Origin: Macrophomina tecta
Taxonomy: Eukaryota > Ascomycota > Dothideomycetes > Botryosphaeriales > Botryosphaeriaceae
Reading direction: 5' to 3'
Assembly (NCBI GenBank): GCA_024180945.1
Contig: JAKSGN010000007.1
Span: 2,914,001-2,978,000 of the forward strand
Length of the DNA: 64,000 nucleotides
Below the pieces are notes generated by a model, which worked only from the letters and a program-made list of their open reading frames with translations, was not told the origin of the DNA and made no database searches. The stretch's first letter is position 1, and the number at the start of each line of letters is the position of its first letter. This document shows positions 33,769 to 45,438 of this stretch, piece by piece. Both the position numbers and the translations under genes were made by a program.

Positions 33769-36700
33769 TGCTGGTGCAGAGAAGGGAAAGAGATGCTTTG
33801 CGGCGGAGAGCCATGGTGCGCGCGGCAATCGCTCTATACAGTCGTTCGACAGACAGCAGTGATGACGTCAAGGGCCAGAGAAAACGGCGTTGTTCTGGTA
33901 TGCCGGCAGTTGATCACGACGTAAAGAAATCTGTGAACGAATGGGCGAAATCCAAACCAAGGCGAGCTTGGCGGAAAAGGAGAGTTCGCGTGATGCGGGC
34001 CGGGCCCAAGCAGCGGACGATTGATGAACCGGGAGGAGTCTTGATGTCAGAACGACGGGACTGGTCGGCCCTCAAATCGCCAGTCCCCTGGTGCGGGTCG
34101 CCTCCCCATGCCGTCGTTGATCCACTTTCCATCGTGAGCTTAATTGAAGTCCACTTCTCCGCTCTACGTTCCAAGGCATTCAATGGAGGTAGGAAATAAT
34201 AGTTTGCGTTCTCTGAATATCGTGTACAAGCTGGAGTAGACGACCAGGGGCAAAAATCTCCATCTCGCCCCCGCAAAGCCTACGTTCACACGACAACCTT
34301 AGTTCAATGCGCGCATCACTTTCGCAGTCTTTTGGCTCGAATTTATTTGTGGTGGCGCACCTGGATGCAGAATTGTCGCTGTTGATGTTCTCACCAACGT
34401 CCAAAACACATCATCATCACGCCAAAACACCGAAGGTCATTGAGAGATTGCTTGCGTGATCTGACATTGGCAAAGATGAACATGTTGATCGACTCAACCA
34501 CGGGCGCGTTTGTGAACTCGCGAGGCGAAGAATGACACGCGCCGCTTTCGATCGGTCCGCAGAACAGAGAACAAGTCGGTCCTTAGACGGCATTGTCTAC
34601 TTCGTAAAGGAGGGTAAACGCGCCTAACCGTTGTGCAGCTGGTAGCTGCAGCAGTATCACCGGCATGAAGTCGGAATCCACGTTATCCGGACGTTTAGTT
34701 CGGCACAGGCACAAGCGCGGGCGCATGAGTAAACTAGGCAAAGGAACATGGCAGGGAGGAAATGCACGGTGGGAGCACTGGAAGATCTCGATCGGCGTAG
34801 TTAGTGGGCGCATATGTTACGAGCATCATGCGGTAGCACTGCTTGCTGCAGTCCCACGACACTACAGCGGTGAAATCCTGGGTGATCGAAGACGTGTGGC
34901 TATGTTTCTCTGCTGAGGGGAGGTGCAATCTCATCGTTGCGGGAATGAGTGCAACGGAAAGAGACGTAACGGGCATGCGATAGAGATCGCTCTGGTAGGA
35001 GATGTGCATGAAAGTAAACAGACGACTTGTCCCAGAAATTCCAACAGGTAGAAAAGGCATGCCTGTCCTCATATGATGAGGGCTATTGAGAGGCCACGGG
35101 GTCAAACAAAGGAACGTTGATGCAGGAAATAGAAGTACATTACCAGATTTTTCCAAGATCGCAATAACGGATCCGGGCGTTGGCATGGCTGGTTAGGTCT
35201 TGCGGATAAGGCAACACTAAGCGAAGTTGTCGCTGTCAGCTACAGTGTATGCGTGAGCTGATGAAGAACGGCAGACTGCGTATTGGTGGATATTTTCATG
35301 CATAACGAGGCTTGGTGAAGGTGCGTGAGTAGGCGAAAGGCTGGGGAGCACAGCAGACGGGGATGCACCCCGAAGACAGCCAAGGGTCTATAGGAAAGAG
35401 ACAAATTTATTTTATATATACTGCGCTTACCTGAATCGCGTCAGCCGGATTTCTGCCATGTTTACGTGGGAGACAGGGCTGCAAATTACGGCGAGGCCTG
35501 TGAGTTTCCTGAAGAGGGGGTGCTGTTCCACTCCTTGACCTTGCAAAAAATCTGTTTGCAGGTATCTTGAAAGTCTTTCGCCGTTCGACCGCTTTTTCCA
35601 TACAGCTACATTTCTGTCTCCAGGCGGCTAGGGACATGTGGAAGCAGCACATTTTCTGGCCTTGCACTGTCATCAACGCCAAGCAGTGTCGGGCAATGAT
35701 CAGTATGAGGCAGCCATCACTGCAACCTAGAAGCGCCGCCACCCTGAGCCACGTTTGTCATGCATGTTTAGGAATGCTACGGCATACGCACGGCCAATGG
35801 AGAAAACATCGCGGAGCGAACTGAGGCTGCAGGCAATATCTCCATCGGCGAAGTCGAAATGTGGGGACAAGACAAGCTGGGGCAGGAGTACGTTGACGAC
35901 ACAAAAAGTCAGCCCGGAACAATGCGGCGCGGTAGTCCAGGACGGCTACGGAGTGAAAATTTTGCGGGCGGTTAGGATGAGTGGTTCCGGGAGCGGTTGG
36001 CGCGAGACGCCAGGCCGGAAGATGCAAGCCATGGACTGCACGTCAACGGATATACGGTTTCGACCCCCCCACACAGGAAAGGGGCGAAGGGAATCAGAGA
36101 CATGTCTTCCCTGGGAGTTCCTAGCGGCTTCCGGGATTTCCGCACCTGTCCCCTCTCTGTGCCACGGTAGCTTACGCAGTCACCGATGACCAGGATCGGG
36201 GGAAGTGCTTGGCAGAAGGCTTGGAAGTGCCCGAGCGGAAGTATATACCGTCTAGTGGTGAGTGACGTGGACGGTATACACGAGTCCAAGCGGCTCAAGG
36301 ACAGTAGAGTAGTGGGGCCGCGTCTGATTGACGGCCCGGGCTAGACAGGCCTGGAGCAGCACAGGTGGGATGGCGGGAGATGAGAATAGCAAAAGCCAGA
36401 TGTGGTAGTACAGGACGGGCGCCTGCGAGCTGTGCCTGACTTCAGCTGCGTTGGCAGGATCAGATGGGCGGGCGCTCCTGCAATGGAAGCGTCGGCCACT
36501 ATGATCGGCGGGCAGGGCTGGGGCAGCGGGCCATGATTTGCGCGGGGCGTGCAGATGGCGTTATCTGAGGCCCGAGACGACGGAGAGGTAGATGAATTGA
36601 TCGGGCAGCATGGGGCAAGAGGAGCCGCGTGGGCGAGCGGGAATGCGGTGGCAGCAGCGGCGAAGCGGCCGGCGAGCGGAGGCGGGCTAAGCGTGGTTAA

Positions 36701-37431
36701 TATCCAGGACGTTGGTGGCTTGTAGGCCGACGGGAGGCGGCTGCAGCGTCGAGGGGCAGCGGTGGTGGTTTGGCGCGTGTGTTTCAAGACGGCGGGCGCT
36801 TGAGTCCCCATTGGTCCGTTGGCCACACTCCGGGAGATCCTCCATCATTTGAGCGCGCAAGGGCTCCACTACAAACAAAACGCTCCAAAGCCTCCAGGGT
36901 GCCTGCAATTTATGTCCACATGTTGCCTGCCAAACGCTGCAGAAGGCCGCCCGCTGAGCCCGGGGGCGCCTGGTCCGCAACCCTACCGCAGTCTCGCCCG
37001 CCCCGGCCCCCTGCCCGCTTATGCTACCTTTTCCTCGGCTTGCATCTCCACCTCTTCTGCTTTTCACCTCTGCCGCCTCTGTCCTTTGCCTGCGAGCCTG
37101 CCTTGTCCGTCGCCTCCCCGCCCACGCTCTTTATAACCCTCGCGGTCCTCGCCTTGACGGCTCCCTTTTTCGTCGCTCCTTTCCACTGAAGTGAAGCTGC
37201 TTGGCTTCTTCAGCCCACGTTCTTTTCAACCCCTTGACCTTCGAGTCTCACTTTTGCCCGGCAGTCGACCTGTCCATTCCATTCATCACCCTCGGCCAAC
37301 AACAGTCACCTGCCGCTTCCCCTGTCCGAGCTGTCGTCAAGTCGTTGCCCACTGCTTTTTCGCTGCACATATTAGCCCGCTGATCGAGCATTGAACTTCC
37401 TCACCAGCACACTCTGCTTTGATCAATCAAC
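33769..37431. other. Large gene-free interval between SNG1-like and AA9 genes
   Basis: 3.66 kb, the longest non-repetitive gap. Frames up to about 160 aa occur on both strands but are low-complexity (Pro/Ala/Ser or Arg) without splice-supported extension. A perfect 9-bp hairpin lies at 36,244-36,278. The last 500 bp are C/T-rich, with TTTATAA at 37,130-37,136, a likely AA9 promoter and leader. No transposon signature is seen. Confidence 0.5.
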
Positions 37432-38968
37432 ATGAAAATCTTCGCTGTCACTTTGGCCCTGGCTGCTTCGACCGTCGTCGAAGCCCACACCATCTTCACC
37501 ACTCTGTGGGTCGACGGCAAGTCCGTAGGCGATGGTGTTGGCGTCCGCATGCGCAAGACTCCCAAGACCGCCAGCTTCCCTATCAGCCTCGGCGATGATG
37601 CCATGGCCTGTGGTTACGATGGCGAGGAGGGCAACCCGCGCGTCGTGCCCGTCAACGACGGCGCCACCTTGTCCTTCGAGTGGCGCGCCTATGGCAGCAA
37701 TCCCAGCAAGGGCGCTATTGATGCTGGCCACAAGGGCCCCTGTGCTGTCTACCTGAAGAAGGTTGACTCCGCTGTCAACGACACTGGTAAGAAACACTTC
37801 AGAATTCGACGCGGTTGCAGTGCTGACATACTACAGGCGTCGGCGATGGATGGTTCAAGGTTTGGGATCAAGGGTACGATGAGAAGAAGGGCCTGTGGTG
37901 CAACCAGATGCTGGGAGACCAGGATGAGAACGGTGTCTACAACCACAAGATTTCCATCGATCTCCCCAAGGGCCTTGAAGGTGGTTATTACCTTGCCCGT
38001 CCTGAGCTGCTAGCCCTGCACTCAGCAGTCGCCAACCCTCCGGACCCCCAGTTCTACACTGGCTGCGCGCAGATCTTTCTCCAATCTACCGGCAACAAGC
38101 GTCCCCAGGATACGGTTAGCATCCCTGGCTACATCAAGTCCACCGATGCTAGCGTCACCTTCAACATCTACAAGGAGCCATTGGAACTGCCTTACCTTAC
38201 TCCGGGCCCTCCCGTCGCTGCACTCGTCAGCGGTGGTGCTACTGCAGCCGAGGCTAGACAGGGCACCCAACAGGAAGGGCTGCAGCCGGATGGTTGCATT
38301 ATGGAGATGGCTGGTTTCTGCGCCTACGAGGTTCCATCATACACAGATGAGACTGGCTGCTGGGCTGTAAGTCATGCTTTCCCTCCTAACCTTCGATTCC
38401 CGCCGCTCACCGTCCAATCTAGTCCGGAGAAGAGTGCTGGGCTCAGCACAAGAAGTGCTGGGACTACTCGGAGACCATTCCCACTGGTGGCGACCCCTGG
38501 TGCACTCTTTGGGGTGACAAGTGTCAGAACATCGACGACAACTGCAATGCAAAGAATTTCAACGGGCCACCCAACGCAAACAAGGTGCTGACTCCTCAGC
38601 TCCCTACAATGGCCAGCATCCCCATGGCTCTTTCGACCACCAACTACGAGTCTACTACTGCCGCGTCCGCGTCCGCCGCCGCTGTGAATGCTGACAGCGA
38701 GGCCTCGTCTGCTTCTGAGCCGAGCTACGCCGCCCCAACCACGACACTTCTCACCCTTTCCAGCTCCAGCGCCAAATCCGAGACATCGGCTTCATCCACC
38801 GAGGTTGAAGCTTCCCGGAGCACGGCAACTTCGTACACCACAGCTGCGCCTGCTGTCAAGACTACTTACGAGACTGCCTTCGTGACGGAAATTGTGTATA
38901 TTACCGCTGGTGCGAAGAACAAGAGGCGCTCCAGACACTTCGGCAGGCACGGGGTGAAGCCGTCGTAG
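37432..38968 (+). CDS. AA9 lytic polysaccharide monooxygenase with C-terminal extension
   Basis: Three exons, join(37432..37786, 37837..38366, 38423..38968), give 476 aa. AA9 enzymes are secreted copper oxidases that cleave cellulose and some hemicelluloses. An 18-residue signal peptide ending VVEA exposes His19 as the mature N-terminus (HTIFTTLWVDG), the first copper-brace ligand. His100 in DAGHKGPCAVYL is the second, and Tyr192 in QFYTGCAQIFL the axial residue, with His180 and Gln190 in the expected second-sphere positions. After the catalytic domain (about residue 240) come about 100 residues holding many Cys and Trp (CWAQHKKCWDYSE, DPWCTLWGDKCQNIDDNCN). A Ser/Thr/Ala-rich tail and a basic end (KNKRRSRHFGRHGVKPS) follow. 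There is no CBM1 or GPI-type hydrophobic tail. Likely induced by plant material. Confidence 0.93.
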
Positions 38969-39840
38969 ATGCTAGTGCTGTTTCATGAGTGGAGCTCCTG
39001 CGCGGCTCGGACGGAGGGTTTCACTGCCCACCTACTTTTCTACTCCAGGTATCATCTGGCATGTGTAGGCGTAGGTTGCTCAGCCGGACATGAGCATCTT
39101 CTTTTCTCCAAAATCTTTTTTTTCTTTATGTACGGGTCCTTCGCCTCCACTTCTCACTTTCTCTTCTCACTGCCGGCGCCACGTTTGACGCATTGTTCAC
39201 TTCTCCACACTCGTTTGCCTCAGCTTTCGGGCTGACTTTCTTCTCCCCCGTTAAAGGTTTTTGACAATTCTCTTCTGTTTTACGACGGAGCCACTGTAGC
39301 TCCTGATACGGGCATTGGGTTTGGACGGCGCGCTTCTTGCTGTAGATACCTGCAGAGCGGTTTATACGGCGGCGAGTGGCATATACAATACGGGCCATGA
39401 TTACGAATAACATGCATTTTCCGGGGGGGCTTGTAGACCTGTGGTCAGCCTTGCCATGAATTGTGAAGCCGTGATTGGCGGGTGGTGCAATAAGCGTAAG
39501 TGTTAGAGTTGATCGGGCCCGTTCGGTGGCGGTGGTGTCCGTGGCGCGGGCGTCGAAGGCCATCGAACGTCACTGCCCTGGACTGGCTGGCGCCCGCGCT
39601 AAAGACAGTCCGCCTCTCACCGCCCGCGACGCGGCCTGCCCCAACTCCATCATCGCTCAAACTTCCCTCCTCGCCCTTCCTCCCGATACATCTGCGCACG
39701 CTTGCCACCGCTTTCCCACGTGCCAGCTACGGTATCAGTACGCGACTGCGGCTTCACGCACACTATCGCTCCACGAACCATTCTCGAACCCCTCCGAAAA
39801 CCCAACCCTCTCCGCACCCGAGACATCACCATCAGCCAAC
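38969..39840. other. Intergenic region AA9 / DIB1
   Basis: 872 bp with no convincing gene. The right half is C/T-rich leader-like sequence in front of the DIB1 ATG. Open frames there are low-complexity. Confidence 0.5.
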
Positions 39841-40455
39841 ATGGGTTCCGTCGTCCTCCCCCACTTGGTTACTGGCTGGCACGTCGACCAGGCCATCATG
39901 TCCGAGGAGGAGCGTCTCGTCGTCATCCGCTTCGGTCGTGACTGGGGTAAGCCTTCCCACTCCCTTCCCCGCTCGTTCTCCCTCACCGTGCATATACTGA
40001 CATGACCGTAGACCCCGACTGCATGCGCCAAGACGAGGTCCTCTACCGTATCGCCGATAAAGTCAAAAACTTCGCCGTCATCTACGTCTGCGATCTCGAC
40101 CAGGTCCCCGACTTCAAGCAGATGTACGAGCTCTACGATCCCATGACAATCATGTTCTTCTTCCGGAACAAGCATATGATGTGCGATTTCGGTACTGGGT
40201 AGGTTGTTCCGACTCCTGTGTAATTTTTGGCGCGTGAGTGCTCACTGTTGGAATACAGTAATAACAACAAGCTCAACTGGGTTCTCGAGGACAAGCAGGA
40301 GCTCATCGACATTATCGAGACAATCTACCGTGGCGCGAAGAAGGGCAGGGGTCTGGTCGTCAGCCCGAAGGGTGAGCTTCTATATACTGCGGTTTTGGTG
40401 ATATTCTGGTCGTGCTAATACAAGTGCAGACTACTCTACCCGTTACCGGTACTAA
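39841..40455 (+). CDS. DIB1: U5 snRNP thioredoxin-like protein Dib1/Dim1
   Basis: Four exons, join(39841..39946, 40012..40198, 40259..40371, 40430..40455), give 143 aa, matching the near-invariant 142-143 aa of the family. Dib1 is a component of the U4/U6.U5 tri-snRNP that leaves as the spliceosome is activated. The protein is easily recognised: VLPHLVTGWHVDQAI, EERLVVIRFGRDWDPDC, NFAVIYVCDLDQVPDF, YELYDPMTIMFFFRNKHMM, FGTGNNNKLNW and the C-terminal GLVVSPKDYSTRYRY. The thioredoxin fold lacks the CxxC redox pair, as expected. The final exon is only 26 nt. All splice donors fit GTRNGY. Confidence 0.97.
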
Positions 40456-41489
40456 GGACGTTTCTTGGATGGTCGAAATACGCTCCTTGCAAGAGCAGAC
40501 ACCGGCTTCAAGACTTGCGACAGAAACCGGTGCCACTAGATTGCACCATCAGGTAGCTCGAAGCTACTGGTCTGACCGGAGTTGATGAGGAGTGAGTTTG
40601 GGCGTTTGGGTTGGATTGGTTGGTCTCACTTGCTATCGTGCGCAAATTTGAACAAAGAGAATGCTAATGCGATGCTCTTCAAAGAAATTCCCTAATTGCT
40701 CCCCCTTTGCGCGTTGTAAGTGGTCATGCGAAAACACTGACCTGATCCAGCCAGTCCTGTGAACCATTCGACCCCATGACATCGCACAAAAGGTAAGATT
40801 CGTGATACCAAAGCAACTGTAAGTTTGACATGGGCTCCGTATCATTGTAAAAGAAAACGTTTTGCTTCTGAAGCTGAGTGAACTTGACTGTTTATCTCGA
40901 ATCGTAGTTCCGTATTGTGTCGATATATGAGAAGAACAGCGTCAAATATGAGCTGCAGTCCCGTTTTCAGTCGAATTATACATCTCGTTTCTTTTCTTTT
41001 TCTTTTTTTTTTTTTTTTCACGGACGGCTATTTCTCACGCGTGTCTATGTGCTGACGCTTCGCAGGAGCCCTGAAGCAGTTACTCATCAGGGTACTATGC
41101 AAGACTACGTACATAAGACTCTGTTAGGCCACTCCGCATACGATACGCGTGCAGGACGTGCAGCCTCATACACAAGGATAGATGAACAATCGTATAGACG
41201 CTGCCCCGCAACCCGCAACTCTCAAGGCTGGAATCCGACAAGAGCATCATCCAACGTCGTCCTCCCACCATCTACTGACGACATACGGCTCTTCACCACT
41301 TCCTGATACTATCTTCCAGGGGTGGAAGCAGGCGATTGTTGCGCTACCTCTGCTATTGACTAGTATATGGATTGACTGTGCTTGGGCGCAGTTCACGACG
41401 TGACTCCTTTAACCTTCCCTTCAAGAACCGGGTTTGTGCCCTCAACTGTCACAGAGGAGCCTTCGCCCTTTCGTGCTTGCAGGAAGCAA
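40456..41489. other. Gene-free stretch DIB1 / kinase remnant
   Basis: 1.03 kb. It contains a pyrimidine run (about 40,989-41,019) but no supportable coding sequence or RNA gene. Confidence 0.5.
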
Positions 41490-42720
41490 TGGCTTTTGGA
41501 AACGACCGCCACACCCCGATGTGGCCGGATGACGAACAGCTCCTCAGTGACGAAAACTTTGTACAGAATCAATCCGGCGCCAATAATCCCCTTGCCAATG
41601 TTCCTTCATATCTACCATGTGGTTTATCCACGGGGATTCTCCCGTACCATGCAGAGTCGGGCCGTGCGATAGGAACGCGGACGGTGAGTGGATATCCAGG
41701 GGTATATGCGCCACCTCATGGAAGTGCTATGTCAGCGGGGCCCCCCACGAGATCCCGACGCCGGACCTGTATACTTTGCTGCACAGTCGTAAATAAAGAG
41801 TTCAGTCAGCTCCAGGACGGCACCCTCGCAATCTTCAAGCGAGTCCAGCTATTTGACAGCACAATCTCAGATATACTGCGGCTATCCCGCTCCCGCGTGC
41901 CAAAATCTCCAGCACGGTCAGCTATGGAACTGCTTCATTGCCAGCCTCGCACAAATCACGTTCCTCCGTGGATCCGAAGTCAGCACAGTTGATTGAATAT
42001 CAGTGCGTCAAAATTTGATGTTTGTCATATATGATTAGCCTTGCCGATTTATCATTAGCAGGACCGAATAGAACAGTCTTCTCCTGCAGGGAAGACCGGT
42101 CCCAGACACGGACGAGGTGCAGAACTGTTCTGGAAGAGGGCAACATGCTCAGTACAGGCTTAGTGAAGAATCAGAGATTCGGCTTACAGTCATTGGAGAT
42201 CCAATTGGCCAATCATATACGGCCTTCGTCCATCGGGTCAAATGCAGGAGGATATTTCTCGCCTGGAAGACTACTCGATTCAATCACCGCATGAAACGAA
42301 CGGATACCATTGCTGAGGCTGAGCATCTCCAAAACTTACGACATCCTCATATGGTTCGATTGGTTGGTGTGTATGTCATCGGAAACAAGTTATACATGTT
42401 GCTGCATTCCTCCATAACAATAGAATCAATCACATGGATGTCAAACCTCAGAATCTTCTCGCTAGGCTGCGTCTCTACTTAAATAATATGCTGCGTGCGG
42501 CGGCTTTTCGAGGTGGACTTCGTCAGGATTTCTCAAAAATGGGGGTTTGCCTACCACGCCAGCCTCGGTGAGGCACAGTCTAGGCTCCGGAGGCCTCGGT
42601 GCTTCTCCACCTGGCTATAACGATATCCATAGAGCTGTCTCACGCATTGCCCACATGCTGTCGCAAGACCCCGAACACCAGCCACCCGCGCGCGAGGTTG
42701 TCGAGGCATTTCAAGAGTGA
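41490..42720 (+). pseudogene. Degraded protein-kinase-like gene
   Basis: Pieces of a eukaryotic protein kinase lie in order but in three different frames. About 42,174-42,410 gives an N-lobe with AWKTTRF (probable beta3 Lys) and AEHLQNLRHPHMVRLVGVYV (helix C to beta4). About 42,428-42,490 gives NHMDVKPQNLL, a catalytic-loop relative of HxDxKPxN. Bases 42,610-42,720 give GYNDIHRAVSRIAHMLSQDP and ...PAREVVEAFQE then stop, the end of the C-lobe. Between beta5 and the catalytic loop only a few residues remain where about 60-70 are expected, and no DFG segment is found. No intron set joins the parts. The upstream frame from the ATG at 41,490 may be its N-terminal region. Frame changes plus deletion argue for a pseudogene. 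Confidence 0.65.
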
Positions 42721-43307
42721 AATATTACATGTTTCAGGAGGGAATGCTGTAAAAATGTCTCGCCCAAGTTCGAAGTTCACCCAGTCCATATATATAAGAG
42801 GGTGGATATCGATTCTGTCGATGAGGATGGAGCGGGGCTGGAAGAGGAGTATTAAATAAGGGCAGTGACGAAGATGAGGAGTGAACAGACAGAGAAGAAG
42901 GTGTATGTAGGTTGGCCTGATTCGGGCAGCTGCAGCAATCGATGGAATAGTAGCATTTGCAGCTCTCGCCTAGCGGTGGAGCCCTCCGGATCCTCCGTTC
43001 GGGTCTCTTCGGAACTCGCTAACTTATGCTCTTTGCGAAGACGGTCCCTGATGCCTTTCACCATCTTTGGGAGTGGATACTGCATCCTGCGCTAATGTGT
43101 AGCCAGTTGGTTGGGCCTCAGCCCTGTGCCTCTTAGAACGGTAACTCTTGCGAGTTCCTAAAGGCGCAACGCTTACGAGAGCGCCTGCAGTACTTATTCA
43201 CAGCCAGCCCACAGCCCAACCATCTTCAGCCTTCCTCTTTCCGTCCTCGGATTGAGCCTTGCACGGGCACATCCCATTTTCACGGCGCCAGGATCAACGC
43301 CTTAATC
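42721..43307. other. Intergenic region before the alpha/beta hydrolase
   Basis: 587 bp. Small frames overlap on both strands at 42,852-43,095, neither recognisable. The right end is probably the hydrolase promoter and leader. Confidence 0.45.
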
Positions 43308-44555
43308 ATGGCCCACCCGGCCATCCATCTCACAACGTACGAAAAAGTACAGCTGCTCTGGCTATTTCCCATCATCCGTGAGTTGTCGCTCCAATCGCTC
43401 AAGGCTCAACCCCAAACTAACCGCTCCCAAACAGTCACTAAAACCATCTTCTCCACCCTCTCAACAGTCGTCGTCGACAGATCCACCCGCCACCTCCGCC
43501 GCACCCTCGGCACCTTCTTACTCCGCCACGCCATCCGCACCCTCTCCCTCCGCCAGCAGCTCGCCCCGGACGTCCCCACCGCCGCCACTATTGCCGCCTT
43601 CTGCGCCGCCAACACCCTGCTCCACTCCCCCCGCCCCGTCCCCATTCCCCCCGCCCCCGCCTCCGCCTCCGCCTCCGCCTTCCACAATCCGGTCCCCGAC
43701 GCCACCCTCCACCTCGTCACGCCCCCCGGCGCGGCCTCCGGTTCCAAGCGCACCCTCTTGTATCTTCACGGCGGCGGCTACATCCGTCCCCTCAACGGGA
43801 CGGGCCAGCTCCCGCTCGCGCTGCGCGCCGCGCAGGCCGCGCGCGCCGGCACGCTGGCGGTCTTGGAGTACGGCCTCGCGCCGGGCCTGCGCTATCCGGG
43901 GCAGCTGGTGCAGAGCGCCGCGGCGCTGAAGGTGCTGCTCGGCGAGATGGGCGTGCCGCCCGAGGAGGTGGTCCTGTTGGGGGATTCGGCGGGCGCGAAC
44001 GCGGTGTTGGGGCTGCTGACGTGGGCCTGCGCAGGCAGGGGGCCCGACGGGTGGGATTGGGGGGTTGGCGGGGGTTTGGGCGACGAGGGGGGTGGCGGGA
44101 GGAGGCGGTTGGGTGCTGCGGTGTTGGTGAGCCCGTGGTGTGGGGTCGGGTGGGGGAGGCCGAGCTATGCCGCGAATGAGAGGTGGGATTATTTGAGTAG
44201 AGAGGCGATGGAGCGGTTTCAGGAGGCGGTGCGGATTACGGAAGGGGAGGTGTGGGGGGACATGTTGGGGGCGGCGGAGGTGGATGGCGAGAAGTGGGGG
44301 GAGGGTTTTTGGAAGAGAATTGTGGGTGGGGAGAGTAGGCTGGTAGAGAGGACTTTGGTGACGGTCGGGACGAGGGAGGTGTTTTTGGGTGACGTTACCG
44401 AGATGGCGCAGTTGATGGGGGCGGGTGAGCAGGACGAGGTGCAGTTCGTGAAGTGCGACAAGGAGGTGCATGTGGGTGCTGTCGTGGACGTAGCGATGAG
44501 GATTGATGATGGCGAGATGCTGACAGCGGTGCTGTCCTTTCTGAAAGGGATGTAG
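43308..44555 (+). CDS. Alpha/beta hydrolase fold-3 (HSL-type) protein
   Basis: The open frame encodes 415 aa. A 57-bp in-frame intron at 43378..43434 (GTGAGT donor, CTAAC branch site, ACAG acceptor) is likely, giving join(43308..43377, 43435..44555), 396 aa. The hormone-sensitive-lipase/esterase group is shown by the oxyanion-hole motif LYLHGGGYIRP (about residue 134 of the spliced form), the nucleophile elbow VVLLGDSAGANAVLGLL (about residue 205) and the C-terminal KEVHVGAVVD with the likely catalytic His. TREVFLGD is the acid region. Substrate unknown; carboxylic esters or lactones are possible. No signal peptide, although the N-terminus has a hydrophobic patch (LLWLFPII). A large Gly-rich insert (about residues 230-255) is atypical. 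Confidence 0.88.
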   Translation: MAHPAIHLTTYEKVQLLWLFPIIRELSLQSLKAQPQTNRSQTVTKTIFSTLSTVVVDRSTRHLRRTLGTFLLRHAIRTLSLRQQLAPDVPTAATIAAFCAANTLLHSPRPVPIPPAPASASASAFHNPVPDATLHLVTPPGAASGSKRTLLYLHGGGYIRPLNGTGQLPLALRAAQAARAGTLAVLEYGLAPGLRYPGQLVQSAAALKVLLGEMGVPPEEVVLLGDSAGANAVLGLLTWACAGRGPDGWDWGVGGGLGDEGGGGRRRLGAAVLVSPWCGVGWGRPSYAANERWDYLSREAMERFQEAVRITEGEVWGDMLGAAEVDGEKWGEGFWKRIVGGESRLVERTLVTVGTREVFLGDVTEMAQLMGAGEQDEVQFVKCDKEVHVGAVVDVAMRIDDGEMLTAVLSFLKGM

Positions 44556-45438
44556 GATGTTTAGGAGCTATTTTACGCCGGTCAATTTAGGGGGCTGGCG
44601 ATGGCCGTAGGCACGGATTCGATTAGTATGAAAGAACTTGTATTGAGCGCAACTAAGCCCGCACAACGTTACGTATGGGCCGTGCAATGGTGCACAATGT
44701 AATCTCCCATTTTGATGATAATCTTGCCTCGAATTTCAAATAAGCTCAGTACCAGCACCAGTACATACTTACTATGCTTTTTACGCATCTGGCGACGCCA
44801 TATTGCTGACGTTCGATGCTCTATGAGAGGAAGCGGAGAAGTGTTGCAATGGACACATCGGTTGCGCTAGCATCGTTATATCAGGCGCTCCTTTACTACA
44901 GTGATGTAAAGTATGGTGGATATGGGGCTTTTTTTTTCCCTTGTCCTTTTCTTCCCATGACATCATCCAGTTGTCTTTTCCGGCATAAGGCACTATTGTG
45001 GTACTACCTCTTCGTCGCTGGACACATGTCTTGTCCATGGGCATCTCTTCGTGAAGATAACTATGGGATATAACAGCAGTTGGTTCCGCTTTGTCAGGTT
45101 GGTGTGAACAGACTTCACTGGGGATCTGAATACCGCTGTTAAAGGACGCATGAAAATGGCATTTTCCGCGTTGTTCCATGCATCAAAAACACCTCATCGA
45201 ACTTCTCAAAGAAGATGAACAGCTGTCGTTACAACAAACACGTGCGACTTCTGCCTACCAATCAGTACACCTACATAACCGCATGAAAGCATCGGTCTTC
45301 ATAAATACTTCTTCACACAAGAGCTGCCAAAGATATTTACAAGAAGGAAATTACATAATTCACTCACATAACCTTGAGGCGAGCATGAAGCGAGCCAACA
45401 CTAGTCACAACAAAACCTTCAACTACAAGAAAACAACG
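44556..45438. other. Gene-free stretch after the hydrolase
   Basis: 883 bp. Only short frames are present. It may contain the 3' end of the hydrolase and the promoter of the small Cys-rich gene that follows. Confidence 0.45.

Noticed and set aside
35755..36189. 144-aa plus-strand frame in the empty interval
   Set aside because: No family resemblance and composition typical of non-coding DNA; retained only as part of the gene-free stretch.
36341..36826. 161-aa minus-strand frame in the empty interval
   Set aside because: Low-complexity Pro/Ala/Ser/Thr translation of GC-rich DNA, overlapped by equally long frames in other phases.
42852..43085. 77-aa minus-strand frame with a hydrophobic C-terminus
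   Set aside because: Short, overlapped by a frame of similar length on the other strand, and no recognisable relatives; cannot be supported.
43518..44471. 317-aa minus-strand frame opposite the alpha/beta hydrolase
   Set aside because: His/Pro/Arg-rich shadow of a GC-rich gene whose plus strand carries HGGGY and GDSAG motifs.
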